Source: Sporobolomyces roseus
Lineage: Eukaryota > Basidiomycota > Microbotryomycetes > Sporidiobolales > Sporidiobolaceae
Direction of reading: 5' to 3'
NCBI GenBank assembly: GCA_016617785.1
Contig: JADILM010000002.1
Location: 868,001-932,000 of the forward strand
Length of the DNA stretch: 64,000 nucleotides
A model generated the notes under the pieces. That model ran no database searches, was not told the origin of the DNA, and saw only the letters and a list, made by a program, of their open reading frames with translations. Position numbers and translations under genes: made by a program. Positions 44,496 to 56,325 of the stretch are shown in pieces. The stretch's first letter is position 1. Every line of letters starts with the position of its first letter.

Positions 44496-47023
44496 CTACA
44501 TGAGCCTCTCTGCGACTCTTTTCACCACTATCGAGCAAGTGACGAAGACGAAGTGTATGAAGAGTAGTAAGAGCGTCGTTCGAATGTTGGCTATGCTGAC
44601 GTCGAAAACCGTTTCGAGGAGAATGAGGTAGGTGAACAACGATGGTGAAGCGCTGCGAAGCGTAGACGCTTGAAGTTGCAAAGCGAAGAGCTAGTATACC
44701 GCGTCTGGATAGGTCAATATTCAACGATGGAAGACTCCAGCGGAACAGTGGACGTACCTTGACAAGTGAAGCTAATCCGGCGAAAGCTTTTCGTTGAACG
44801 ACAGGTGAGTGTAGGAGCTGCTGATAGCTAGGTCCATTGACTCGCTTTGTTGTTGCCATGTGAGTGACTCCCATTGAAGTTGGAGAGCTACTTCGAGGTG
44901 GAGGAGAGGTCTTTCTCGGTAGAAGAGGTCGATGCTGTTTTCGATCGAAAAAAGTCAGGATCAGCTCGTCCTGACTTTGGAAACCATACTCACCTGCGTC
45001 GTCAAGATCTGAAGAGTTGTAGTGCCGTTTGAGGATGGTGACATTTCGCTCCAAGTCGTCGAACGAGAGGTCTGGACTAAACCTCGATCCTCCAGATTCT
45101 CGCCTGACCACCCAAGCTTGACTTCCTTCACGACTTCTGCGAGCATCTTCATCACTCGATCGCAACTCGGTCGTTCAGAAGGGTCGACACTGATCAGTTT
45201 AGCCATGAGTTTGAGGAGAGATTGAGGAATGTCGTGTCGAGTGCCGTGGTCGAGAGATCTCGCATCACTCGGAACGAACCTACAGAATTCTATCAATCAG
45301 CTATCTACGGATGTAAGAGCGACAACATCAGACAGAGCTCACCCTTTGTAAGAGCGGATCTCTTCTTCCAATCGAGCATTGTTGTCGGAATGATGATAAG
45401 GAAGCGTGAAGAAGCAGAGGAGATGCAGTATGAGCCCTATGCAATCGACCAAGAGTCAGTGGGATCATGCTTGCGAAAAGGGGAAACAGAACTCACCGAG
45501 AGACCACATATCCGTCGAGCGATCAGGAGATGTGAGCTTTCCAGTCTTTTGGTCGCACTCGAAAGCTTCAGGTGCAGTGTACTCGAGGGTTCCGGAACCA
45601 CCTTCCCGCTCCCGATGATACGAATCGTCAGTCGCATTTCCAAAGTCGCTCAGCTTGCATGTCGGCAGGAGACCCTCTTCTTCCCAGTGTAGCAGCACAT
45701 TCTCAGCCTAGATCGAATTGCAACGTGAGCATGTGCTCGAGGTTGTTCGAGCGGAGAAAGAAAAACTCACCTTGAGATCGAGATGTAGTATGTTTCGAGA
45801 ATGCAGGAAAGCGAGTCCAACGACGATCTCTCCGAAGAGAGTCAATATATCCTCGACTCGCAAGAGATGGACTGCACGACCAGTCACTCTTCCTTTGCGC
45901 TTCCCTCGCACCCGTTCTTTCCTCTCCTCCATCGATAAACCGTTCTCTTCCAAAGACGACGAACCTCCACCTCTTGCATTGATGAAGTCGAGTAGAGAGC
46001 CACCATTTGCAAAGGCCATGAGAACGAACAGAGTTGGTACGGCTGGAGCAAAGTTTGCGGGAGTCGACGTTTCCATCCAAGCGTGATGATACGAGATGAT
46101 GTTGTGGTGTTGTAGAGATTCGAGTAGATGTACCTCTCGTAGTATTCGAAGTAGCGAGAGTGTCGAATCTCCAACCGCGACTGTGAATGAACGAATTGGT
46201 TCAGAAGAGCTAAGGAATTCCGTAGATTTCGCTAGAGACTCACTCTTTTTGCAAGCGTACAGACCAAGAGCTTCTCCATTCAATACGTGCCGAACGAGAT
46301 ATACAGCTCCTTGTCCACCTCGACCTGCGTGAGCGCGAATCAACGATCAGCGTGCGTTGCGGAATCGAGGAAAAGAATCGAAAGGACGAGGGGAAACTCA
46401 CCTAGTAGTTGTACCTCCTCGAAGAACTTGCCGAAGTAACCCTCGTTGAACTGCGAATGATTAAGAGGAGGTTCTGCGATCGGTGTACCTTGTCCTTTTC
46501 GAGCTTGTCCAGTTGTTGTCGGAGTGTTTGCGAGTGAATTTGCTTCCGATAGTAGCTGGAAGTAGGTCGGTACTCTACTGAGGATCTGATTGTTCTCTTC
46601 ATCCGAGTGATCGTCGAGGGAAGACTGAGGAGAAGAGAGGGGAAGTGTTCGTTGTCTCGGAGTTGGTGGTTTCCTGATAGGAGAGGGTAGAGGAGAGTAG
46701 CAAAGTGGACATAGATTCGGTGGTGAGCGAGTAGTCGGTGTTGTAGTCGTTTGAGAGGAGGTTGGAATTGTAGGTGGGGTAATGATCTCCTCATCAGAGT
46801 CCAATGATTCCACCTGTACCTCCTCACTATCTAGCCTAGACCTATAGTATTCACTGGAGCTCGCTCTGAACTCTCTATCTGTTGTCGTCGTTACGGTTGA
46901 TGGATTCGGAGATGAAACGATCAAGGCGTTGTTTCTTGCGTTGTAGAGGACGACTTTGCGTTGTGGCTTTGCTAAGACTAACCTCCAGTCTCGGTGTAGA
47001 TCTTCTAAGGTTGTTTGAGGCAT
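44496..47023 (-). CDS. IKS1: Iks1-like Ser/Thr protein kinase with probable C-terminal membrane anchor
   Basis: The protein starts MPQTTLEDLHRDWRLVL and has an N-terminal region with a Cys pair, LCPLCYSPLPSP. The kinase domain has a glycine loop, LGRGGQGAVYLVRH, the lysine in YACKK, the alpha-C glutamate in REVHLLESLQHHNII, the catalytic loop ILHLDLKAENVLLHW (HLD in place of HRD), DFG in KLSDFGNA, and YTAPEAF. A loop with RGGGSSSLEENG sits in the N-lobe/C-lobe hinge area. This fits the fungal Iks1 group. The last intron has two acceptors 14 nt apart. The downstream one (exon from 44690) gives LFALQLQASTLRS then two hydrophobic spans, LFTYLILLETVFDVSI and TLLLLFIHFVFVTCSIVV, and a stop at 44496. 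The upstream one gives a short soluble tail. Eight or so introns. Function in any fungus is poorly known. Confidence 0.82.
44691..44757 (-). other. Last intron of the kinase gene with two acceptors
   Basis: The donor is AAG|GTACGT at 44757. One acceptor is ATCCAG (exon from 44704) and the second TATACTAG (exon from 44690). The 14-nt difference shifts the frame: the second yields a membrane-anchored tail, the first a basic tail without spans. Confidence 0.5.
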
Positions 47024-47290
47024 TGAAGTGGAGTTGATTGAGCGGGAGTTTAAAATCTTCGCAAGATTATCGCAAGCATTCTCCCGAGAGCTCTGACTCG
47101 TTCGAACGTAGCGGAAGATGATCACGATGCACACTCTATAACATATAATAATCGAAACAATGGAAAGCAGAATATCGACAAAACCCCAAACGAAACTGAC
47201 AAAAATCTTCGAATCCTCCTCGCAAGTCACTCTCCTCGAGCCTGAGTACTTGTAGATCACGCGAGACGTAGCTGGTACATCCAGTAATAC

Positions 47291-49651
47291 TTAATACTTA
47301 TACATGAACGAGTGGTGACGATCGCCGATGATTAGACCCTCTGCGTCCTCTGCGTCCTTTTCCTCTTGAGTCATCGCAAGCTTCTTTGCATTCCGACGCT
47401 TGCAGAGCCACGTCTCGAGAGTGATCATGGCTAGTCCGAAAGCCATCGCTGCGAGGGAGACGGCGTGTCCGAGGGTGTAGTTTGGTTTGTCTTGAGAACG
47501 ATAAATTTGACCTGCGGAACGATCTCGAGTTCAGCTGATGTTCCCCCGAGGCTGATAGGAAGGAGACAAACCGGCCACTATGCCTCCACAATTTCTAAAT
47601 GTTCGGGGTCCGGGATTCGTCAGTACGGTGTGAAGAGAGACTGATTGCGAAAGAAGAACTAACCCAATAGTCTGCTGAATTCCGATAGCGGTAGCCCTAC
47701 ATATGTGATCAGATCGTCAGTATGGATCATAGAGCGTAGAGCGCAGAGCGTAGAGCGTAGAGCTTCGAGTCGCCAGCGTCGTCAAGTCGAGGAAGACAGA
47801 CTTACCTTTTTCTTACTCCCGCAACATTCGTGTTGAGCCAAGAGACATGGAGACCAACACAGAGGTAGATACCCGTGGCGCAGAGGAAACACGCAAAGAG
47901 CGAGGGACCGGTGGTGTGAACGCCGACCAAAATGGCGTATCCGATGCAGGTGATCAAGCCAGCTGGGAACAGCAACCAGAATCTGACATCTCGTCGATCC
48001 GAGATAGCGGCTCCAACGAGGTAGACGAAAGCCGCCCCTGTTGAGGCAGAGAAGTGTGAGCGAAGCATGGCAAAAGTCGAAAACGTGCGAACTTACAGAA
48101 GTAAATCGGAGCGGTCAAACAGTTTGATGCGATAGACGAATAGCCGAGTTGTTTGATGATGACGGGAAGGAAGGTTGAGAATCCGTCTAGAGGTGAGATG
48201 GAACGTGAGCGTGCGAGCTATACAAGAATCGAGGATATCAAATGAACGAACATAAAGCAATGTCAAACCCAAATTGACCAAGACCCGAGATCCAGACAAT
48301 CGGTTCGCTACGAGGGACATTTCAGTATACTTCTCGTCGAGATGCGAAAGATGGAACTCACGTGAAAGCCTTCTTCACCTCGAGCCAACTGAAATCTTGG
48401 TTCCCGATGAATTGAGCGGCTTGAACCTCGCGAGTGCTGTATCAGTCGACGCCTTCGAGCAAATCAGTACGAGTATGAGGAGTAGAAGAGTCGGATGGGC
48501 TGACCGCATGAGTAGCTTTTGTCGAGGAGTCAAGAATCGAGCTGAGTTCCATCCGTCGGCGATGAAGAAGATTGATCCTGCCCCAATGACTAGAGTGATA
48601 GCACCTTCGATTGAGAATAGCCATCGCCATCCCTTCACAGCGTTGCGATGGAGATTAGTACGAGAAACCCGCGTGAGGAAAACCTAAGCTCACCTCCCAA
48701 CCCCCGAGCCCGTCCATCTTCAGGAATCCAGCAGCCTACGACGTCAATCGCGATCAGTCAAATGCTTGCGTCCGGTGCGATAAGAGGAGGGATGAGCTCA
48801 CGATCAATCCTCCTACAACTCCTGAAAGTGCTGCAGAAACGAACATGTAGGAAGTTCGCTGTCCGAGTTCCGATCGTTGATAGAAGAAGGTGAGCCAGAG
48901 GAAGAGCTATATCGAGTATTACTGATAGTCAGCTCATCGAGGACCGTGTTGTTTAAGTTTGTCGACGTACACAAGGAGTCAACGCGGATTCGAGCAAACC
49001 GAGCAACAGCCTGATGGCGATGAGACTGGCGTAATTGGTGATGAAGCCTGCGCCAAGTAGTACCGCACCCCAGCCAATTACGACTGCAGGCAACAGCACC
49101 GAGGGCCTGACCGTCTTGAGCAAAGTCGTGAAAAAGGGTTCGAAGGTAACGTAGGTAGCCTAGAATTGGTAGGAACATCATCAGCGACAGCAAAGAGCGA
49201 GACGAATCATGTCACATCAGATCTGACTAACGTAGAAGATCGAGGTAGCCACCGAAAGACCGTTCGCAGGAGCGTTGATGTCCTCCATCAAACCTCCGAC
49301 GGCGGCGTTTCCCAGGTTCTACTCACGCCATCGAAGGTCAGTCTCCCATCAGCGAAGTAATCAGGCTTACTTACGGATCGATCGAGGAAAGAGATCAAGC
49401 TGGAAACGACAGAAGATGGTCAGTAATTCGTCCAAGAGCGAAGAAACGGAGTTCACTAACTATAGGATCATGAGAACCGGTGCGATGTGGAAGTCGAGAT
49501 TCTTCAGCAGCTTCTTGAGCTCGTCGGTCGGAATTGAATAGTGTAGCAGCTCCTCATCCGTAGAACTGTCGCTAATCTCGGCGACGGCATAGGACAATTC
49601 ATCGTCTCCTCCAGTCTTCGAGTAAGTAGTCTTCAATTCGTCGGCCGACAT
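47291..49651 (-). CDS. MFS transporter, anion:cation symporter (Dal5/Tna1-like) family
   Basis: Family members import carboxylate-like solutes such as allantoate, nicotinate, pantothenate or dipeptides with protons. The spliced protein begins MSADELKTTYSKTGG, with spans after a short acidic N-terminus: FHIAPVLMIL-YLISFLDRS (the family's LDR motif), NLGNAAVGGL, TSIFYATYVTFEPFFT, LLPAVVIGWGAVLLGAGFI, IAIRLLLGLLESALTPCLFLWLTFFY, GGLIAAGFL, RWLFSIEGAITLVIGAGSIFFIADGW, then the second half ending LGHAVSLAAMAFGLAMITLETWL. RLLLGLLESALTPC is a good match to the conserved loop and span 5 region. About ten introns; one (near 47731-47765) contains a 7-bp tandem repeat. It lies beside a Zn2Cys6 regulator and the 5-oxoprolinase pair, so a 5-oxoproline or related substrate is possible but unproven. 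Confidence 0.86.
47731..47765. repeat. 7-bp tandem repeat in an MFS-gene intron
   Basis: Five near-perfect copies of AGAGCGT in tandem, with one C for T change and a degenerate last copy. Confidence 0.85.
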
Positions 49652-50251
49652 GGAGTAGTGAGTGTGAGCGTGCGAAGGGTCGAGGCGTGTTAGGTGGAAG
49701 GATGTTGGAGATAAGGAAGAGAGAGGAGAAGAGAAGCAAAGAGTCGCTTGATGGGGAGAGCAGTTCAGTCTCAGACTCTGGGGTATAAAGCCAACAAAAG
49801 CAAGATAAGGAGCAGTCGTATAAAGCGGGGCAGGGCAGGGCAGGCCGTCGAGAGCGAGTTAGAAACGGGCGAGAAGAGGAGAAGTTCTGCTGAATGCAAC
49901 AAAACTTCCGAAGATTGGAGCGGAATTTGACTGACAGAACTTACCCGCCGAGCGTGGGGTATATCAGCAGCCACGAGAGATCCTGCAAGGGTTTCGCATT
50001 CGCAGAGTGTTATTCCGGTTATCGACGAAGAAGCGGCGACGGCATTGCTCGAGAGTGAATCGTCAACAAAGACGGCGAAGCGAAACCGAGAAAAACGAGA
50101 GAAAGCTGTTCTTCGACGAAAATGTCAAATTGCGAAGGCTACTGTTGAACGGGGAGGAAGGTAGAACGAACGAAAGCAGGCGCTACTGTCAAAGTCGAAC
50201 TATGAGTTCGAGAGCGCAACGAAAGCGGCAGAAAGCAGAGACCTAATGATT
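49652..50251. promoter_or_regulatory. 600-bp region upstream of the MFS gene
   Basis: Between the MFS start and the stop of the Zn2Cys6 gene, both on the minus strand. It should hold the MFS promoter. A short GGGCA repeat lies near 49829-49846. I see no convincing CGG-type Zn2Cys6 half-site pair by eye. Confidence 0.45.
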
Positions 50252-53152
50252 TCAGAAATACCATGGTAAACCTCCTCCGTTATTCAATTCTCCTCCTTCA
50301 CCTCCCATCGCACCCCTTCCCGACAAGCTCAACATCGATGCAAAGACATCATCTGGCATCGGCATCATCGCATTAGGTCCCGGGTTGAGACTCGCTTGAA
50401 TCCATGAATTCGTCGGATCGTACGGCTGAGTCTGTTGCTGCTGCTGAGATGGCTGCGAGAGGCTGTAGGTGGGATCGTATGGATGATGCAGTGGAAGCGG
50501 ATAAGGAGGACCTTGATGAGAGAAAGCGGATGCGAAACCGTTTTGAAGGGAGAGAGGATTTGGAGGAGGCGAAGGGAAGATATCGTGCTGCTCTCGCTCG
50601 GAATTCGTCAGCTTTCGGCGTAAAAGGGAATGCGAGTCTTTTCGAACAGACCTGAGCCGCAGGAAGAGCAGAAGTCGATGCTTGCGGTACGGAAGGTGGC
50701 GGTTGCCAACCCATGGAAACGAGCTGCTTTGCCAGTTCCGATTCAGGATCGAGGAGCTGTTGATGCGGCGGAATTGACGTCGACGTTGAGCCTTCGTTTG
50801 CGGCGGAGTCTGACATCGGAGAGTCTTTCGGTGCCCATTGATCGACCAGTCTTTCGAGAATCTTGCCAGTCTGAGTAGCGCATTCGAACGCCCGTCCCAT
50901 CTCCTTGAGAGCCGAGACACACCGTCGAGCAGCTTCTTTCGCATCGGTTGCCTTCTTGCCGTTCGAATTGACGCTTGCGAGAAGTTGAGTCGTTCCAGCG
51001 GCGAAGCAGATCTGGGTCATGGTCACGGGAGCGTATCGTAGACCTGGTGCTTGCTCGAACAGCTGAATCAGACCTATTAGCTCGTCACACGATTCGACTT
51101 CGAATCGAAAGAGACGTTGAGAACGAACCTCGAACAGCGAGATGATCCGACTACTCGCAGCATTGCACCGCTTGACAGAGATCTCGTGAATCGGTAGCGA
51201 GTTCCCCTGGAGGTTGTAGTAAGGTCGATAGAGGAGGATGACGACGAAATGATAGAGAGCGTTGAGGAGAATGACATGACCGGGAGGAGGTTTCGTGAGT
51301 TGAGGAGGCACTCGCAAGGAATCTGGCAGTTTCGACATCCAAGACTCTAGTTTCAAGCTATCGGAGGAAGAAGACGAGGGCGTTAGTAGCGGAAAGTCTG
51401 GGTCGAAAGCGAGGTTTCGACGTACTTGAGGTCTGAAACTTGATTCAGAACGTTGACCGACGTCACGTTGACGATCAAACCATAAAGAGCGACGAGGACT
51501 CTCTCTTGTAATGTTGCGAGCTTTGTAGTGTGGAAGAAGCAGAGTGTCAAATTGCTGAGAGCAGGTGTCCGACGATTCGAGTTTGCGAGAGGTTGCCAAA
51601 GTTGCGAGTCGAGAGTCGAGTCGATACATGGCGCAGGGGTCTGTAGGTTCTCGAGATGTAGTGTGCAGTTGCGGCCGACGTAAGAGCTCCACAATTTGTC
51701 CTGAATGTAAGCTGTCCACCTGCGCTCGTGATCGTTTAGTCAGTGAACGGCAATCGATAGGAGAGTACAGAGAAGGTTCCTCACATTGCGTAATCTCGAG
51801 TCCTCCTCAGTTCTTCAGATAGAACTCCATTCTTGACGAATCCGGTTGCATCAATGCCTAGTCCCAAGGTTTGCGACATTCTCAGACCCATTCCAGCGTA
51901 CAAGTTCCCGAGCCCTTGATATCCTCGACCTGAGTGCCAGCTCCCGAGGAGGAGGAGGCCCCGTAGAGTAGCGATCGAAGGTCGTTCGCCTTCCTCGTCG
52001 ATGCGGTCCTTTGCGGCTCGAATGAGCGCTTTCGACGCCTCCTGAGGTGTTCGCGAATCGTCGCTGTAAGAGCAGGCTATGGCGAGGATGACGAGATGTA
52101 GAAGGGGAGAGTAGTAGGATGTCCGAGAGTTTGACGAGGTCGAAGTGATCGAGAGGAGCCTTTTGAACGAAATGAATCATTGTGTCAACAGAGCTGAAGC
52201 TGAAGCAAAAGGGAGGGAGACGGAGACGTACGTGCGAAGGTCACTCCTGAAAGCGTCTTCTTCCACCCAGTAACACCAAGTATTGAAGTACGAGAAGAAA
52301 AGTTCGAGGAGCGAGTCATGGAGAGCTTCGTCCCATCCTTCGAGTTCGAGTCGAGGCAAGTGTCTGTTCCATTCGATCGAACCTTGCGCGTGTGTCGCAT
52401 CGAGAATTGGCGATAAAGCGATTGGAGAACGAGGGAACGACTGAGGTGACGCAGAAAGGCGAGTTTGGGCATTCGGAGGTGACGGGAGATGTTGGAAAGC
52501 GCTGGTCGGGCCATAGTTCGTGAGCTCCAGCCCATCCTCGTCGAGTTTGAGACGACTGATCCCGACTTCGTTCAGCACTTGAACGGCATCTTCTCCTTCG
52601 CTCGCATCTTCTTCTTCCGAATCGACTAATTCTGTCCTAACCCGCTCTCCTCCTCCCATCTCCCCTTCCGCATCTTGACCAGAAGCTTTCAGTAGTGATT
52701 CGAGTGTCTTGATACGTTCACGCAGAGCTGCGACTTCGCCCTTTCTTGCTGTTCTCCTCGCATCAACATTTTCTGACCATACACAGTCGTCCCGATAGAG
52801 AGTACAAGTGGCTGTAGAGGGTGAGATAGGATAAGGTTCAGCTCGAATGGCGAAGTTGAGGGTAGGGCAAAGCGAGGTGGGGGAGATAGGAAGGGCGAAG
52901 GGGAGAAGGGGAGGAAGAAGAGAGAGATGACTGACAACAACATGGCTGCACACCATCGCATTTGGCCTTTCTGCGTTCAGTAACCCGACTCGATGTCAGT
53001 TCTTGAGTGTACAGAGGCGAGGGGAGGAAGGCGAGGTGCTTGATCTAAACTCGCCTTTTCCTGCAGTTCGTACACGCCTTGGTGGTGTGCTTGCGGCCCA
53101 GTGTGTCACTGGTAGTTGTCTTGCGACCTCTAGCTCGTTGTTGAGCGAGCAT
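50252..53152 (-). CDS. Zn2Cys6 fungal transcription factor
   Basis: The first exon starts MLAQQRARGRKTTTS. Joining three exons gives the binuclear zinc cluster ACTNCRKRRAKCDGVQPCSTCTLYRDDC, exactly C-x2-C-x6-C-x5-C-x2-C-x6-C; the last join (donor T|GTTGTC, acceptor CTACAG) is chosen because it makes this spacing. A dimerisation coiled coil follows (EVAALRERIKTLESLLKASG), then an acidic stretch and the fungal-specific regulatory domain, visible as LHDSLLELFFSYFNTWCYWVEEDAFRSDL and later helical text such as HVILLNALYHFVVILLYRPYYN. The C-terminus is Gln/Pro-rich (QPSQQQQQTQPYDPT) and may be an activation domain. The protein is nuclear. It sits between the MFS gene and the HyuB gene, both possible targets. 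The start is the ATG at 53150-53152; the stop is TGA at 50252-50254. Confidence 0.9.
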
Positions 53153-53407
53153 GCTGTGTCGGCGGAGTAAAGGAGCTGGAGTCAATCTGTCGGTCGAAAG
53201 CGGAGCAAACTCGAACGTTCAATCGCTCTCCGAGGCTTTCTTGATTGGACTATAACAGCAAGAGAGACATTCCGGACGTCGAGTAGGGGAAATAACAGTT
53301 GCGAAGAGGACGACAAGAGACGAGAAAAAGAGGAAGAAAGCATCTCAACAACTTGAATTCAAACCTTCGCAACAGGTACAGAACAGAGAAGACGAGAGAA
53401 CAATAAT

Positions 53408-55842
53408 CTATACACCTAGTTGAGCGGCAGCACGCTCTGCTAAGCTACCCATGATACCCCTAAAAGTGGACTTGTCTGCTTTCGTCTCATCTTCCCTCTT
53501 TTCCGATCCTGGAACTCCCCATCCTCCTCCTCCTGGACTGTGTAACACGAAGCGGTCTCCTTGACCAAACTTGACCGTGTTCCGAGGTCCCAAGTTGATT
53601 GCCCTCGGACCAGCACCTTCTTTCAAGTCTCCATCTTCTGCTCTTCGTTGCTTGATCCAAGTGTTCTTGCCTCGACCTCCCGACGAACCTCCAGCGAGAC
53701 CGTAAGGTGCATTTACGCGGCGCTAGTCGAGCATCAAGAAGCGTTGGTCAAGATTGACCCGTGAGAGTCGACAAGATAGAAAACTCACCTCGGAAAGAAT
53801 GCTCACCGTTACGTCGGGAATAGTGAACTCGATATCTCTGACCACGCCATTCCCACCTCTATAAAGCCCTGCTCCTCCACTGCCATCTCGAAGCGAGAAC
53901 TAGAAGGAGAGAACGGAGAAAAAAGTCAGAAAAGTTTTGCGAAAGGGAAAAACGGCTCACCTCGTGTAGTATAACTGGGTAGCGTCTCTCCAACACTTCG
54001 CAGTCAGTACACCGAGTGTTGGTCATCGCTATTTGCTGTTACAAGGGCCATGTGTCAGCTCAGAAAGCGAACAGAGGTGAAAAAAGGCTTGTAGAGGCAG
54101 CGGAGAGGCGAAAACTGGGCCAGACGACCGCGAAAGACGGTGCAACAGAACTTACAACTCCACTTTCACCGTTCCATGTTGGTCCTGCTCCACTACCTCC
54201 CGCGATCGTCTCGTAGAAACCGAAATCCTCGTTTCCGAACGTCAGATTGTTGCAGCAACCTTGTGACGCAGCGCAGGCCTCGAAGGCTCGAAGCACTACG
54301 TCCGTCACACGTTGAGAAGTTGTCACGTTGCCTCCTACGACAGCGCAAGTCGAAGACGGGTTGATAATGGTGCCTTCCGGGATTTTGACTACAAATCTCG
54401 ACAGAAGACAACAAGATGGGTAAGCTCGCTTCATCACGGACACGATGTGGGTCAGAGATCAACGGTAGAACTCACGAGTGATAGGTTCGAGGCACCCAGC
54501 GTTCAAAGGGATTTCAGATCCACAGAGCGCTCGAAGGCAATAGATCACAGCTGATGAACAGACAGCGACGGGAGCGTTGAGGGAGGACCACGACTCGTAG
54601 CCGGTACCTTCAAAGTCGAAAACGGCGGAACCGGTTTCAGGATCGATATCGATAGTAAGTTCGATAGGAGTACCGTCGTCCATGTGATCGAGAGCGTGGA
54701 GTCGAGTCGATCCGGCCTTGACGACAGCATCCTTCAATAGCGAGCGAACAGCGAGTTCAGCGTTGAGGTTGATGAATCCCATGTACTTCTGAACGGTTTC
54801 GAGCGACCACTCCTTGATCACTGTGAGGTAGGACGTACAGAGATCGGGGAGAGCCGGTGAGAGGAGACAGGTGCAAGGTGAGAGGTGAGAGGTGAGAGGT
54901 GAAAAGAAAAAGGTGAAAGGAGAAAAAGGCGAAAGCGGCTCAGTATGCATTTCGTTTCGATGTCAGAGAACGGGGTGAAACGACGAACGAGCGCTGATGA
55001 GCTGTACACCCTTGTGATTAGCAGCGATTTGCGCTTGAAGATCCCTGAGAAAGAACATGATCGAGGTCAGTCTCGAATCATCTCTCCTCGTCGAACAAAA
55101 TCGAACTTACGATTCGACATCTTGGAAGCAACGCGAGCCCGACGATCCAGGGTAGGAAGCAGGTTCATCAATGAGTCTCTTGACGAGTCCAGCTTTGTCG
55201 TAGACACCTTTTCGAACAATCTTGAAAGTTTCGATTCGAGCTCCCTCTTGGAAAATGGTCGTTGCGAGAGGACTCATTGATCCAGGCGAGATACCTCCGA
55301 CGTCGGCATGGTGTCCTCGACTAGCCGTGAAGAATATGATCTCGCCCTTGTCGAAAACGGGTGTGATCACCGTAATATCCGGCAAATCTTGAGGAAACAT
55401 CGCAAGCAGTGTCAGTGACTGGAGATGAGATCCGCAGAGGACGGGGAGCAGACTCACGAGATCCACCGGCAGTAGGAGAGTTCGTTAGGAGGACGTCGCC
55501 TTCGATTATTCCATCTCCAGACGATGCGTTCGATCCGACTCCTAAGGTCTTGATCTGGTACGCTACGGCGAACGACATCGAACCCAAGTGAACCGGCAAA
55601 TGGGGAGCATTCGACACGAGACGTCCTAGTGGGTCGAAGAGAGCGCAACTGAAATCTAGTCGCTCCTTGATGTTCGTCGAGACGGAAGTATGCCGGAGAC
55701 TGTTGCCCATAGCTTCGGCGATACCCATGAATCGGTTCGAGAAGAGTGCGAGAGCTGCATTATCAAGCGTGTCAGCTCTATGCTCACGACGATGACGAGA
55801 GGAATGGAACGCACTGATAGGGTCAGCTTTCTCGGTAGACAT
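53408..55842 (-). CDS. 5-oxoprolinase, HyuB half, as a separate gene
   Basis: In eukaryotes the HyuB-like domain is the C-terminal half of 5-oxoprolinase (ATP-dependent opening of 5-oxo-L-proline to L-glutamate, in the cytosol). Here it has its own [12 protein letters not shown], then, after an intron, [60 protein letters not shown]. That is the place where HyuB starts in fused enzymes. Later landmarks: [105 protein letters not shown] and [15 protein letters not shown]. The sequence is complete to the usual end. About six introns; one near 54824-54996 holds a 7-bp tandem repeat. It diverges from the HyuA half gene. Confidence 0.92.
54876..54902. repeat. 7-bp tandem repeat in a HyuB-gene intron
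   Basis: About four copies of AGGTGAG on the plus strand, CTCACCT on the transcript strand. It lies within an intron of roughly 170 nt. Confidence 0.8.
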
Positions 55843-56325
55843 GTCGAATGGAGAGTGTGAGGAAGTGTTCGAGGGCGAAATAGTGTCGAGAGCGGTGATT
55901 CGGGAGGTAGTATTCGAAGATGGAGAAGTTGGTAGGAGCAGTAAAGAGGATGAAGATAGCGGAAGATGAAGAAAGTGGTCGAAAGTGAGGAATGAAAGAT
56001 TCGAGGTATCAAGGTTTGTGGGGTTCGGCAGCGATTCCGCTCAGCCTAGTCGTCTCGGCGAGTCGTTATCTCGAGAATGGGCGAAAGGGGTGAAGATGCG
56101 AAGTGTAATTCCGAGACGATCGCGACGGAAATTGACTCAACATTGACGATTCTCTTCAGTTTCCCGACATCTTGTAAAGCCGCTTATCTGCTTCGCGGCT
56201 AACCTTGGACTGCGGTCGCCCCTTTCAGATACCTTCCTCGCCCCCGCTTTCAAGTTCCGAGATTGACGAGTTCGTTTCACTTCTCTCTCTTCCTCCTCAA
56301 CCTCTGCATCCTTCTCCTGACAATC
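55843..56325. promoter_or_regulatory. Shared promoter region of the two 5-oxoprolinase half genes
   Basis: 483 bp between outward-facing start codons. On the minus strand AGATAA (GATA-factor type HGATAR) occurs at 56066-56071 and again at 56184-56189. Such sites are common by chance at this length, so nitrogen control is only a suggestion. No other strong motif was seen. Confidence 0.5.

Noticed and set aside
56060..56190. Two GATA-factor-like AGATAA sites as evidence of nitrogen control
   Set aside because: One or two such sites are expected by chance in 480 bp on two strands, so they are noted but not used as evidence.
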